From Vineibacter terrae (GTDB lineage: Bacteria > Pseudomonadota > Alphaproteobacteria > Reyranellales > Reyranellaceae), in the NCBI RefSeq assembly GCF_008039615.1, contig NZ_VDUZ01000005.1:180857-244856 (forward strand): a DNA stretch of 64,000 nucleotides. Direction: 5' to 3'. The notes beneath the pieces were generated by a model. That model made no database searches. It saw only the letters and a list, made by a program, of their open reading frames with translations, and was not told where the DNA came from. Below are positions 24,421-33,434 of this stretch, piece by piece; the first letter of the stretch is position 1; every line of letters starts with the position of its first letter. A program made the position numbers and the translations under genes.

Positions 24421-25293
24421 GTGACACGCCATGGCGACCTGCTGCTGACCGCGATCGCGCCGGCGATCTGGGGCAGCACCTATCTTGTGACCACCGAGCT
24501 GCTGCCCGGCGGCTACCCGCTGACGGTGGCCATGCTGCGCGCCCTGCCGGCCGGGCTGCTGCTCCTGCTTCTGGTGCGCCAGCTGCCGTCGGGGATCTGG
24601 TGGGGCCGCGTCCTGGTGCTGGGCGCGCTCAACTTCTCGATCTTCTGGTGGATGCTGTTCATCGCCGCCTATCGGTTGCCGGGCGGCGTCGCGGCGACGG
24701 TCGGCGCGATCCAGCCGCTGCTGGTGATCCTGCTGGCACGCGCCGTGCTGGGCACGCCGGTGCGCGCGCTGGCGATCGCGGCGGCCGTCGCCGGCATGGC
24801 CGGCGTCGCGCTGCTGATCCTCACGCCCGAGGCGGCGCTCGACCCGATCGGCGTCGCAGCCGGCCTCGCAGGCGCGGTCGCGATGGCCGCCGGCACCGTG
24901 CTGACCCGCCGCTGGCAGCCGCCGGTGTCGCCCCTGACCTTCAGCGCTTGGCAGCTGACCGCCGGCGGCCTGCTGCTGCTGCCGGTCGCGCTGTCGCTGG
25001 AGCCGGCGCTGCCGCCGCCGACCGCAGCCCATGTGCTGGGCTTCGCCTGGCTCGGCCTGATCGGCGCGGCGCTGACCTATATCCTGTGGTTCCGCGGCAT
25101 CACGCGGCTGGAGCCGCACGTGGTGGCGCCGCTGGGCTTCCTCAGCCCGCTGACCGCGGTCATCCTGGGCTGGTGGGCGCTGGGCCAGTCGTTGAGCCCG
25201 GCGCAGATCGCGGGAATGGCGATCGTGCTGGGCAGCGTCTGGCTCAGCCAACGCGCCGCCCTGGCCGACGCCCGTCGACCTCGAGGCCGTTGA
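24421..25293 (+). CDS. EamA/DMT-superfamily transporter
   Basis: 290 residues starting at GTG with ten hydrophobic segments arranged as two EamA repeats; the N-terminal APAIWGSTYLVTTELLP and the LGFLSPLTAVILGWWALGQ near the end are typical. Such proteins export amino acids, metabolites or drugs. It lies directly downstream of the MarR operators and is probably derepressed by the MarR ligand, which may also be its export substrate (inference). It converges on a GntR gene; a GC-rich hairpin (25302-25322) lies between them. Confidence 0.87.
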   Translation: MTRHGDLLLTAIAPAIWGSTYLVTTELLPGGYPLTVAMLRALPAGLLLLLLVRQLPSGIWWGRVLVLGALNFSIFWWMLFIAAYRLPGGVAATVGAIQPLLVILLARAVLGTPVRALAIAAAVAGMAGVALLILTPEAALDPIGVAAGLAGAVAMAAGTVLTRRWQPPVSPLTFSAWQLTAGGLLLLPVALSLEPALPPPTAAHVLGFAWLGLIGAALTYILWFRGITRLEPHVVAPLGFLSPLTAVILGWWALGQSLSPAQIAGMAIVLGSVWLSQRAALADARRPRGR

Positions 25294-25301
25294 AGCTTCA
25301 G

Positions 25302-25322
25302 CCGCGCGCAGCCGGCGCGCGG
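25302..25322. terminator. Shared hairpin between convergent EamA and GntR genes
   Basis: CCGCGCGC (25302-25309) and GCGCGCGG (25315-25322) form an 8-bp stem with a 5-base loop. It lies 9 bases after the EamA stop and 21 bases after the GntR stop on the other strand. No T run follows. Confidence 0.45.
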
Positions 25323-25342
25323 GCGTCGTGCCGCCATCGCCC

Positions 25343-26035
25343 TCAGATCTTGCCCAGGACCTGGAGGATGGAGCGCTTGCTGTTCTCCAGATGCAGGGCC
25401 ATGGCCTGGCGTGCGGCAGGCGCGTCGCGCCGCTGCAGGGCGTCGATGATCGCCAGGTGCTCCTGCGAGCCGATGATGAAACGCTCGGGCATGCGCTTGA
25501 GGCTGAACATGCGGGTCTTGCGCCGCAGGCTGCGCACGAGGTCGGCGAGCACGACGTTGCCGCTGGCCTCGGCGATGGTGCCGTGCAGCAGGTCGTCGGC
25601 ATCCCAGTGGTTGCCGCCATCGGGGATCGGACCCTGCATCTGGTCCTCGAAGAGGGCACGCAGGCCGGCCAGCTTCCCGGCCTCGATGCGGTCGGTGGCC
25701 AGCGCCACGGCCTCGACCTCCAGCAGCGCTCGCACGTGGAAGATCTGCATCAGCTCCTGCACCGGCACGTCGCGCACGATCAGCAGCCGCCCGGCATGGC
25801 GGGTGACGAAGCCTTCCGATTCGAGCCGCGCCAGCGCCTCGCGGATGGGCGTGCGCGAGATCCGCATCTCGTGGCCCAGCGCGCGCTCCTGCAGCACGGT
25901 ACCGGGCGTGAGGTCCTTGGACAGCATGCGGTCGAGCAGCGTCTCGTACGCCAGCTCCCCCAGGCTCTTGCCGCTCGCTTCGGCGAGCTCGACCAGATCC
26001 TCTTTGTCATCGGTCAGGGCGGCAGGCATGGTCAT
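25343..26035 (-). CDS. GntR family regulator, FCD (FadR) subfamily
   Basis: 230 residues. The winged helix lies at about 24-92: LAYETLLDRMLSKDLTPG, ISRTPIREALARLESEGFVT. The FCD effector domain (about 100-220) contains metal-ligand-type residues such as the H in LLHGTIAEASGN and EHLAIIDALQRRD. It overlaps no gene but ends a minus-strand pair with the D-aminoacylase and probably controls the 26-36 kb catabolic genes. A TGGTATACCA palindrome at 27652 is a good candidate operator. ATG 26035 has GAGGAT upstream; ATG 26029 also possible. Confidence 0.88.
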   Translation of the reverse strand: MTMPAALTDDKEDLVELAEASGKSLGELAYETLLDRMLSKDLTPGTVLQERALGHEMRISRTPIREALARLESEGFVTRHAGRLLIVRDVPVQELMQIFHVRALLEVEAVALATDRIEAGKLAGLRALFEDQMQGPIPDGGNHWDADDLLHGTIAEASGNVVLADLVRSLRRKTRMFSLKRMPERFIIGSQEHLAIIDALQRRDAPAARQAMALHLENSKRSILQVLGKI

Positions 26036-26055
26036 GGGTCTATCCTCGCACGGCG

Positions 26056-27552
26056 TCAGCCGGCGGCCGGCGGCCGGATCCTGGCCGTGCGGCGCAGGAC
26101 GCGGCCCGGGCGCGCGACCGTCGGCTGGCCGTCTTGCCACACGATCGCGCCGTTCACGATCACGACCGCGATACCGTCGCTGGGCGCCGTGGGCAGGTCG
26201 AACGTGGCGCGATCGATGATGCGCGCCGGATCGAACAGCACGATGTCGGCGTAGGCGCCGGGCGCCAGCCGGCCGCGATCGTCAAGCCCGAGGAACTGCG
26301 CCGGCAGGCTCGTCATCCGCCGCACCGCCTCCTCCAATGTCAGCAGGCCGAGCTGGCGCGCATAGTGCCCCAGCACCCGCGGGAACGTGCCCCACAGCCG
26401 CGGATGCGGATGATGGTCATGCGGCAGGCCGTCCGACCCGATCATGGTGTGCGGGAAGGCGAGGATGCGCCGCACGTCGTCCTCGTCGAGCATGAAGTAG
26501 ATCGCCCCCGCCGGCAGCAGACGCTCGGCGGCCTCGACTGGCGGGCACCCCCAGGCGCGCGCGATGTCGGCGATATCCTGCCCAGCCACCTCCGGATGCG
26601 GCCTGGACCAGGTGATCAGCACGCGCATGCGGCCGTCGCAGCGCTGCGGATCCAGCACCGTCGAGCCGGCGACATAGGGATAGACGTCCAGCGCCACGCG
26701 CTGCGTGCGCATTGCCTGCTCGATGCGGGCCAGCGTCTTGATCGAGCGCCCGAAATTCTGCGGCCCGATCACCTTGTGATGCGAGATCAGGACGGGCACG
26801 TCGCCCTCGCGCCCGATGCGCAGCGTCTCCTCGATCGAGTCCTCGACGCCGTCGGACTCGTCACGCATGTGGGTGGCGTAGATGCCGCCCTCGCTGCCGG
26901 CCACCTTGGCGAGCGCGATCACCTCCTCGGTCGGCGCCGCCCGGCTGGTGGGATAGTAGAGGCCGGTGCTGATGCCCACGGCGCCGGCCCGCATGGCGTG
27001 CGCCAGCCGCGCCTGCATCGCCGCGATCTCCGCCGGCTGGGCGGCGCGGTCGAGCGCCGGCATCTCGGCCAGGCGCAGGGTCGAGTGGCCCACCAGGCAG
27101 AGCGCATTGACCGCCGGCGGATCGGCCTCGACCGACGCGAAATAGGCATTGACGTCGGCAAAGCGGAACCAGTCGCGCCCGCCCAGCAGGTCGAAGGTCA
27201 TGGGCAGGGCGGCCTGCGGCATCACCGGCGCCAGCGACACGCCGCAATTGCCTGTAACGACCGTGGTCACGCCCTGGCTCGTCTTGGCCGCCATCGCGCC
27301 GTCGCTGAGCAGGGCGCGGTCATCATGGGTGTGCACGTCGATGAAGCCGGGCGCCGCCACGTAGGCGCTGGCGTCGATCGCGCACGCGGCGTCGGCCGCG
27401 TCCAGCCTGCCCATCGCGACGATCCGGTTGCCGCGCACGGCGATGTCGGCGCGCGTCGCGGGCCGGCCGCTGCCGTCGATCACCTGGGCATCGCGCAGCA
27501 GCAGGTCGCACTGCGTGACGACAGACGAGGAGGTGGTGGCGTCCTTTGGCAT
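26056..27552 (-). CDS. N-acyl-D-amino-acid deacylase / D-aminoacylase family amidohydrolase
   Basis: 498 residues of the amidohydrolase superfamily. Metal and catalytic residues are visible: FIDVHTHDD (His pair), GNCGVS (the Cys ligand typical of D-aminoacylases), YATHMRDES, ISHHKVIGP and IGSDGLPHDHHPHPR (catalytic Asp). It would cleave N-acyl groups or a related amide such as from N-acyl-D-amino acids. ATG 27552 begins a sensible N-terminus; further upstream codons are unsupported. It lies between a GntR gene downstream and a divergent DapA-type gene, in a catabolic cluster. Confidence 0.88.
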   Translation of the reverse strand: MPKDATTSSSVVTQCDLLLRDAQVIDGSGRPATRADIAVRGNRIVAMGRLDAADAACAIDASAYVAAPGFIDVHTHDDRALLSDGAMAAKTSQGVTTVVTGNCGVSLAPVMPQAALPMTFDLLGGRDWFRFADVNAYFASVEADPPAVNALCLVGHSTLRLAEMPALDRAAQPAEIAAMQARLAHAMRAGAVGISTGLYYPTSRAAPTEEVIALAKVAGSEGGIYATHMRDESDGVEDSIEETLRIGREGDVPVLISHHKVIGPQNFGRSIKTLARIEQAMRTQRVALDVYPYVAGSTVLDPQRCDGRMRVLITWSRPHPEVAGQDIADIARAWGCPPVEAAERLLPAGAIYFMLDEDDVRRILAFPHTMIGSDGLPHDHHPHPRLWGTFPRVLGHYARQLGLLTLEEAVRRMTSLPAQFLGLDDRGRLAPGAYADIVLFDPARIIDRATFDLPTAPSDGIAVVIVNGAIVWQDGQPTVARPGRVLRRTARIRPPAAG

Positions 27553-27651
27553 GGAGATTGCGTTTCTTCCTGTGATCCATTCAACGCGACCAGGAGATTG
27601 CAGCGGGCTTGAAAATCCTGGTGCTGTCGGCTTGCGAGCTGTGTATGCCAG

Positions 27652-27661
27652 TGGTATACCA
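27652..27661. promoter_or_regulatory. Candidate GntR/FCD operator
   Basis: TGGTATACCA is a perfect palindrome fitting the T-x-G-T-x-A-C-x-A form of FadR-subfamily sites, with partly symmetric flanks (GCCAG before, TAGGC after). It lies in the divergent promoter between the D-aminoacylase and DapA-type genes, the natural target of the GntR protein encoded at 25343. Confidence 0.5.
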
Positions 27662-27721
27662 TAGGCATTCCTTGAGTGGATAGGGGTTTGATGGACCGGG
27701 GCGGCGCCTCGGCGAGAGAGG

Positions 27722-28660
27722 ATGGGGAGCGTGGTGGGCAAAGTGACGCGCGAGGCGGCCGCGGAACGCCTCAAGGGACTGTTCAACATCACCGTCACGC
27801 CGTTCGCCGCCGATGGCGGCCTCGACCGGACCGGTCTGGCGCAGGCGATCGAACGCGCGATCGCCGCCGGCTATGACGGCGTGCTGATCGGCGGCACCTA
27901 CGGCGAGTTCGCGACGATGACGGCGGACGAGCGCGCGAGCCTGTTCCGCGCCGCCATGGGTGTCGTCGCCGACCGCGTTCCGGTCCTGCTGTGCAGCGCC
28001 GCCGCCGACACGCGCGTCGCGGCCGAGCTCAGCGCGCTGGCGGTCGGGCTGGGCGGCATCCCGATGGTGATGCCGCCTTATGTGTCGGAAGTGACGGAGG
28101 CGCAGGTCGAGGCGTTCTTCCGTACGCTCTGCGCCCAGCTTCCGGCGGTGGTGATCTACAACGCGCCCGGCATCGGCATCACGCTCGCGCCGGGCCTGAT
28201 CGCGCGCCTGGCCGACATCCCGGGCATCGTCGGCCTGAAGCAGGGCGAGCTGGCGCCGACCGTCGTCGACGAGCTGGTCGGACGCGTCGGCGGCCGGATC
28301 CGCCTGTTCTGCGCCTCGGACCTGCAGATGCTGGGACCGGTAGTGGCGGGGTTCGACGGCGTCAGCAGCACCAACAGCTGCGCCCTGCCCGAGCTGATCC
28401 GCCAAGTGTACACGGCGCTGGCGTCAGGCGATGCCGCGCGGGCCGGCGCGCTGCAGCGCTCGTGGTACCGCTACCGTGCTTTCGCGCGCGCCACGGGGCA
28501 GCCGCAGACGGTGAAGGCGGCCATGCGCATCCGCAGTTGGAACGGCGGGCATGTGCGTGCGCCGTTGACGGACCTGGCCGCCGATCGCGTCGCCGAGCTC
28601 GAGGCGATCATGGCCGAGCTGCTGGCGCACCCGGCGGGAACGCTGGGCCGCGCCGCCTGA
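27722..28660 (+). CDS. Dihydrodipicolinate synthase/N-acetylneuraminate lyase family aldolase
   Basis: 312 residues with the DapA/NAL barrel: the GGTYGEF loop (GGTTGE type) near residue 58, VVIYNAPG with the catalytic Tyr near 143, and the Schiff-base Lys in GLKQGE near 177. A pyruvate-linked aldol cleavage or condensation in sugar-acid or amino-acid breakdown is more likely than lysine synthesis, given its place at the head of a catabolic operon. The ATG has GAGAGAGG just before it; GTG codons follow closely. The true substrate is unknown. Confidence 0.87.
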   Translation: MGSVVGKVTREAAAERLKGLFNITVTPFAADGGLDRTGLAQAIERAIAAGYDGVLIGGTYGEFATMTADERASLFRAAMGVVADRVPVLLCSAAADTRVAAELSALAVGLGGIPMVMPPYVSEVTEAQVEAFFRTLCAQLPAVVIYNAPGIGITLAPGLIARLADIPGIVGLKQGELAPTVVDELVGRVGGRIRLFCASDLQMLGPVVAGFDGVSSTNSCALPELIRQVYTALASGDAARAGALQRSWYRYRAFARATGQPQTVKAAMRIRSWNGGHVRAPLTDLAADRVAELEAIMAELLAHPAGTLGRAA

Positions 28661-28683
28661 CATCGCTCTTCGGAGGTATGACC

Positions 28684-30051
28684 ATGGCCACTCACGTCCG
28701 CTGCGGCAGCTTCTTCTCGGGACAGGGCGAGCAGGCGAGCGAGGATTATACGCTCAGCTTCGGCGCCGACGGCATCATCACCTATGCCGGGCCCAGCGCC
28801 GCGGCGCCGGCAGCGACAGCGCAGGACAGCGTGCTCGACTATTCGAAGCTGTTCGTGATGCCCGGCCTGATCGACGTGCACACGCACCTGGCCTACGGCA
28901 ACGCCAAGACGGAAGAGGACATCGACCTCTACCAGCCCATGGAGTTCCGGGCGCTGCGCGCGCTCTTCTTCGCGCAGCGCGTAGTGGCGGCGGGCTACAC
29001 CTCGATCTGCGCGCCCGGCGATGCCGGGCAAATCAGCCTGTCGGTGCGCGATTCGATCGCCGCCGGCCTGTTCGATGGGCCGCGGGTGACCGCCGCCGGC
29101 CGCTACCTCACCACCCGGCAGGGGCTGACGGACTGGTATCCGAGCTGGATCGGCGCGCCCGACACCTCGATCGGCCGCCTGGTCGCCAGCCGCGACGAGG
29201 CGATCGAGGAGATCCGCGTCCAGGTCAAGAACGGTGTCGACTGCATCAAGATCGCGATGGACGGCTTCCAGACCCGGCCCAACGGCGAGCTGGTGGCGGC
29301 CTTCAACCAGGACGAGACCACGGTGATGGTCGAGGAGGCGCATCGCCTGGGCAGGAAGGTGGTGGTGCATGCCCGCGGCCGCGAGGCCACGCTCTATTCC
29401 GCGCGCGCCGGCGTCGACCTCATCTTCCACGCCTACTATCTCGACGACGAATGCCTGGACGCGATGCTCAAGTCGGGCAGCGCCATCGGGCCGACGATGA
29501 CATTCCCGCGCAACATCATCGACTTCACGCAACCGCATGAGCGCGCCGCGACCAAGGGCCGGATCGAGAGCACGCGCCGCGAGTACGAGATCGCCTGCGC
29601 CAACCTGCAGAAGGCGCGCAAGGCGGGCGTGCCGATGATGACCGGCACCGATTCGGGCTTCGCCGTGACGCCTTACGGCGAGTGGCATGCGCGCGAGCTG
29701 GAGATCTTCGTGCGCGACCTCGGCTTCACGCCGGCCGAGGCGCTGCGCTGCGCCACGGCGGTGACGGCGGGCTTCCTCGCCCGCGGCGAGCGGGTGGGTG
29801 TGCTGGAAGCGGGCCGGCTGGCCGACTTCATCGCGGTCGACGGCTCGCCGCTGAAGAACATCGCGATCCTGCAGGACAAGAGCCGCATCCGGCACGTCCA
29901 TATCGGTGGCCAGCGCACCCAGTTCGCCGACCGCGAGTACGACCCGCTTCTGGTCACCGACCGCTCGTGGGTGAACTGGAGCGACCTCTACACCCAGGCG
30001 CGGGTCAAGGAGCTGCGCCTGCTGGGCGGCCATCTGGCCGCGGCGGAGTAG
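28684..30051 (+). CDS. Amidohydrolase family protein (imidazolonepropionase-like)
   Basis: 455 residues of the amidohydrolase superfamily. The metal HxH is in MPGLIDVHTHLAYGN, a possible bridging Lys in CIKIAMDG, His ligands in VVVHARG and LIFHAYY, and the catalytic Asp in MTGTDSGFAVT. ATG 28684 is preferred over 28678 because GGAGG (28672-28676) is correctly spaced for it. It follows the DapA-type gene by 23 bases and would hydrolyse a cyclic or linear amide in the same pathway. It is in the same broad fold as the D-aminoacylase next door but only distantly similar. Confidence 0.87.
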   Translation: MATHVRCGSFFSGQGEQASEDYTLSFGADGIITYAGPSAAAPAATAQDSVLDYSKLFVMPGLIDVHTHLAYGNAKTEEDIDLYQPMEFRALRALFFAQRVVAAGYTSICAPGDAGQISLSVRDSIAAGLFDGPRVTAAGRYLTTRQGLTDWYPSWIGAPDTSIGRLVASRDEAIEEIRVQVKNGVDCIKIAMDGFQTRPNGELVAAFNQDETTVMVEEAHRLGRKVVVHARGREATLYSARAGVDLIFHAYYLDDECLDAMLKSGSAIGPTMTFPRNIIDFTQPHERAATKGRIESTRREYEIACANLQKARKAGVPMMTGTDSGFAVTPYGEWHARELEIFVRDLGFTPAEALRCATAVTAGFLARGERVGVLEAGRLADFIAVDGSPLKNIAILQDKSRIRHVHIGGQRTQFADREYDPLLVTDRSWVNWSDLYTQARVKELRLLGGHLAAAE

Positions 30052-30060
30052 GTCACAGGC

Positions 30061-30144
30061 CTTCATGGTGAGCTTGTCGAACCATGAAGGCTACGCACGG
30101 CAGTCGGCACGGTCGCTTCATGGTTCGACAAGCTCACCATGAAG
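30061..30144. repeat. TTCATGG-family inverted repeat, copy 2
   Basis: Arms 30061-30089 and 30116-30144 are perfect 29-base inverse copies separated by 26 bases. The element lies between the amidohydrolase stop and the monooxygenase start within an otherwise co-directional gene run, so it could act as an mRNA hairpin. Confidence 0.9.
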
Positions 30145-30179
30145 CGGGGGTTGGACGCTGGGACGCGGAGGAGGAAGCA

Positions 30180-31286
30180 GTGAGGCACGCGGAGATCGCG
30201 GGAGCGGGGTTCGCCGGGCTGACGGCGGCGATCGCGTTGCGCCAGCGCGGCTGGAGCGTGCGCGTGCACGAGGCCGATGCCGAGCTGCGCGCCTTCGGCG
30301 CCGGCATCTTCATCTGGGAGAACGGCCTGCGCGTGCTCAAGGCCATCGGCGCCTATGACGACGTCGTGGCGGGCGCCTATGCCGCGCCGGGCTACCACAC
30401 CAGCCGCGATGGCGAGCGCCTGGCCTACGAGCGCATCAACGGTGCCAACCGCTTCCGCCTGCTGACCATGACGCGCCAGCATCTCTATGCCGCCATCCTG
30501 GCGGCGGCGCGGCGCATGGACATCGAGATCATCACGTCGTCGGCCGCCACGGGCGCGGCGCCGGAAGGCGTGCTGCACCTGGCCGACGGACGATCGATGC
30601 CGGCCGACCTCGTGATCGGCGCCGACGGCGTGCGCTCGGCGGTGCGCGATTCGCTGGGTCTGATCGATGCGCGCAACAAGTACCAGGACGGCATCATCCG
30701 CGTGCTGGTGGGGCGCGCGACGCTGAAGGGCGGCGTCTGGGACGACGTCATCGACTTCTGGAGCTTCAGCCCGCGCCCGCTGCGCATCCTCTACACACCC
30801 TGCGGCGAGGATGACCTCTACATGGCCATGATGGCGCCGACCGCCGACCGCGAGGCGTCTTCCATCCCGGTCAACGCCGAGGTCTGGATCCGTTCCTTCC
30901 CGCAGCTGGCGCCGGCGCTGTCGGCGATCGGCGATCGCGGCCGCTACGACCTCTACGAGACCACGACGCTCAAGCGCTGGTCGGCCGGCCGCACGGCGCT
31001 GATCGGCGATGCCGCCCACGCCATGCCGCCGACCCTGGCGCAGGGCGCCGGCTGCGCCATGATGAACGCGCTCAGCCTGGCGGTGGCTGTGAGCGACGCC
31101 GACGATATCGACGCGGCGCTGCGGCGCTGGGAGGCGCGGGAGCGGCCGCTGACCGACCACACGCAGTCGCGCGCCGCCCATCTGGCGGGATCGCGCGCGC
31201 TGGCCGACGGCATGCCGTGGGAGGACGACTGCTTCCGCGCCGCGCGCCACATCCCGACAGGCACGCCACCGCAGATGCATCTGTGA
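30180..31286 (+). CDS. FAD-dependent aromatic-type monooxygenase
   Basis: 368 residues starting at GTG 30180 (GGAGGAGG upstream); the frame extends upstream only through a repeat. The FAD-binding motif AGAGFAGLTAAIALRQRG is at residues 7-24, the D-G motif VIGADGVRSAVR near 140, and GD block TALIGDAAHAMPP near 285. It belongs to the group A flavin hydroxylases (salicylate or 6-hydroxynicotinate hydroxylase type), which use NAD(P)H and O2 to hydroxylate an aromatic ring. It sits inside the import and catabolism cluster, so the imported compound may be aromatic or heterocyclic. Confidence 0.88.
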   Translation: MRHAEIAGAGFAGLTAAIALRQRGWSVRVHEADAELRAFGAGIFIWENGLRVLKAIGAYDDVVAGAYAAPGYHTSRDGERLAYERINGANRFRLLTMTRQHLYAAILAAARRMDIEIITSSAATGAAPEGVLHLADGRSMPADLVIGADGVRSAVRDSLGLIDARNKYQDGIIRVLVGRATLKGGVWDDVIDFWSFSPRPLRILYTPCGEDDLYMAMMAPTADREASSIPVNAEVWIRSFPQLAPALSAIGDRGRYDLYETTTLKRWSAGRTALIGDAAHAMPPTLAQGAGCAMMNALSLAVAVSDADDIDAALRRWEARERPLTDHTQSRAAHLAGSRALADGMPWEDDCFRAARHIPTGTPPQMHL

Positions 31287-31303
31287 ACAACAGGGAGACA
31301 ACC

Positions 31304-32419
31304 ATGACGGGGTCGACATCGAAGGCCGATCGGGCCGGACTGGGACGGCGGCGACTGCTGCAGGCAGGCGCCGGGGTTACCGCGGCGGCGGCGCTGCCGG
31401 CGCGGGTCTTCGCGCAGACGCCGCGCACCGTGAAGTTCACGCTGCCGTGGCTGGCGCAGGGCGCCACGGCCTATTCGTACATCGCCCAGGACCAGGGCTA
31501 CTTCAAGAAGCGCGGCCTGAACGTCGAGATCAGCCGCGGCTACGGCTCGCTGGCGGCGGCGCAGTCGATCGGCGGCGGCCAGTTCGAGTTCGGTCTGGTG
31601 TCGACCGGCGCCACCATCGTGGGCGCCGCCAACGGCCTGCCGCTGGTGGCGCTGGGCACGACCAACTACGACGCCTACATGGGCATCCTGGTGCGGCCGG
31701 AATCGCCTATCCGCAAGCCCAAGGACCTCGAGGGCAGGAAGGTCGGCGGCGTGCTGACCTCGGTCGAGACGCCGTTCTGGCCTGCCTTCGCCAAGCTCGC
31801 CGGCATCGATCTCGCCAAGGTCAACTACATCCAAGCCGATTCGCGGGTACTGGAGCGCATGCTGGTCGAGAAGCAGGTCGAAGCCGCGATCTGCGTCACC
31901 AGCACCTCCTATGCCCTCGCCAAGGCCATCGGCGTCGAGCCGCGTGCCATGCTGTGGAGCGACTTCGGCCTGAACTTCTACTCCAACAACATCGTCACGC
32001 GGCCCGACGTGCTGCAGAAGGATGCGGCCCTGTGCCAGGGGATGACCGAAGCGCTGCTGGAGGGGCTGGCCTTCTCGCTGCAGGACCCCGACGCGGCGCT
32101 CGACATCTTCATGCGCAAGGTGCCGGAGCTGGCCCTGACCCAGGGCGGGCGCGAGTTCGCGCGCCTGGGGCAGGGCTTCATGCTGGCGTCGGTGGTGCGG
32201 CCCGAGGCGCAGGACAACAGCCTGGGCTACACCGACATGGCGAAGATCAAGGGCATGGTCGACCTGGTGATGGACTACGCCGTCGACAAGGGCAAGGCCA
32301 AGCGGCCCGACGAGCAGGCGCTGTTCACCAACAAGTTCGTCGGCGCCATCCGCCTGTCCCCGGCGCAGTGGGAGACGGTCAAGCGCAAGACCAGCGAGTT
32401 CCCCAAGCTGCTGAGCTAG
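31304..32419 (+). CDS. ABC substrate-binding protein, NMT1/TauA type, Tat-exported
   Basis: 371 residues. The N-terminus GLGRRRLLQAGAGVTAAAAL is a twin-arginine signal. The mature part is an NMT1/SsuA two-lobe protein beginning VKFTLPWLAQGATAYSYIAQ, with YFKKRGLNVEISRGYGSLA and a typical hinge. It would capture a small organic solute in the periplasm and pass it to the permease at 33435. A CAGGGAG site precedes the ATG. It follows the monooxygenase by 17 bases, and a 183-base repeat separates it from its ATPase gene. Confidence 0.88.
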   Translation: MTGSTSKADRAGLGRRRLLQAGAGVTAAAALPARVFAQTPRTVKFTLPWLAQGATAYSYIAQDQGYFKKRGLNVEISRGYGSLAAAQSIGGGQFEFGLVSTGATIVGAANGLPLVALGTTNYDAYMGILVRPESPIRKPKDLEGRKVGGVLTSVETPFWPAFAKLAGIDLAKVNYIQADSRVLERMLVEKQVEAAICVTSTSYALAKAIGVEPRAMLWSDFGLNFYSNNIVTRPDVLQKDAALCQGMTEALLEGLAFSLQDPDAALDIFMRKVPELALTQGGREFARLGQGFMLASVVRPEAQDNSLGYTDMAKIKGMVDLVMDYAVDKGKAKRPDEQALFTNKFVGAIRLSPAQWETVKRKTSEFPKLLS

Positions 32420-32425
32420 GGATCT

Positions 32426-32608
32426 CTTCTCCCCGCGCAGGCGGGGAGAAGTTGGCGCGAAGCGCCGGATGAGGGGCTTCGCGGCGCTCAAACGAAACGA
32501 GCAGTGCGAATCGGTGTGCTGTCGTCGGTCATCTTCTCGCTTCGCGCGGTCGCGAAGCCCCTCATCCGCCCCTTCGGGGCACCTTCTCCCCGCCTGCGCG
32601 GGGAGAAG
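32426..32608. repeat. CTTCTCCCCGC composite inverted repeat
   Basis: The left part begins CTTCTCCCCGCGCAGGCGG and includes GGATGAGGGGCTTCGCG (to about 32482). The right part begins CGCGAAGCCCCTCATCC at about 32551 and ends in GCGGGGAGAAG at 32608. The two halves are inverse copies, each with its own short hairpin. It separates the binding-protein and ATPase genes of one operon. Confidence 0.8.
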
Positions 32609-32629
32609 GGAAGATCCGGGAGCCAGGCG

Positions 32630-33406
32630 ATGTCGTATATTTCCGTCGATCGCGTCTTCAAGATCTACGGCGGGCGGCAAGGGCCGGTCGAGGCCGTCAG
32701 CAATGTCAGCTTCGCCGTCGAGGCCGGCGAGTTCGTGTCCATCCTGGGGCCCAGCGGCTGCGGCAAGTCGACCCTGCTGATGATGCTGGCGGGGCTGGAG
32801 GCGACCACGGCAGGCGCGATCACGATCGACGGCCGCACGGTCACCAGTCCGCGGCGCGATGTCGGCCTGATCTTCCAGGATGCGACGCTGCTGCCCTGGT
32901 TGTCGGTGCTCGACAACGTGCTGTTCCCCATCCGCATCATGAAGGGCGACCTGGCGACGCACCGCCAGAAGGCGCGCGAGCTGCTGGACATGGTCGGGCT
33001 CGGCGACTTCCACGCCCACAAGCCGGCGCAGCTCTCGGGCGGCATGCGCCAGCGCGTGGCGATCTGCCGGGCGCTGATCCACGATCCGCACCTGCTGCTG
33101 ATGGACGAGCCGTTCAGCGCGCTCGACGCCATCACCCGTGACGACATGAACATGGCCCTGCTGGAGATCTGGCAGCGCTACCACAAGACCGGCGTCTTCA
33201 TCACGCACAGCATCCGCGAGGCGGTCGTGCTGTCGGACCGCGTCCTGGTGATGACCCGGCGGCCCTCGACGGTGGTCTGCGACATCCGCATCCCGTTCGC
33301 GCGCCCGCGCGGCCGCGACCTGGGCGAGACGCTGGAGTTCAACGCCATCTGCCGGACCTTGCGCGAGCATATCGAGGCCGGCCACCGCCGGGACCGGGCG
33401 GCATGA
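32630..33406 (+). CDS. ABC transporter ATPase, taurine/nitrate/sulfonate type
   Basis: 258 residues with Walker A GPSGCGKST near 43-51, Q-loop LIFQDATLLPW, signature LSGGMRQR, Walker B LLLMDEP, D-loop SALDAI and H-loop FITHS. It energises the importer made of the binding protein at 31304 and the permease at 33435. The ATG lies 21 bases past the composite repeat; the ribosome site (GGGAGCCAGGCG) is only fair, and the repeat hairpin nearby might affect its translation. Confidence 0.9.
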   Translation: MSYISVDRVFKIYGGRQGPVEAVSNVSFAVEAGEFVSILGPSGCGKSTLLMMLAGLEATTAGAITIDGRTVTSPRRDVGLIFQDATLLPWLSVLDNVLFPIRIMKGDLATHRQKARELLDMVGLGDFHAHKPAQLSGGMRQRVAICRALIHDPHLLLMDEPFSALDAITRDDMNMALLEIWQRYHKTGVFITHSIREAVVLSDRVLVMTRRPSTVVCDIRIPFARPRGRDLGETLEFNAICRTLREHIEAGHRRDRAA

Positions 33407-33434
33407 TCGACACGACGCGGACGAGAGGACCGGC

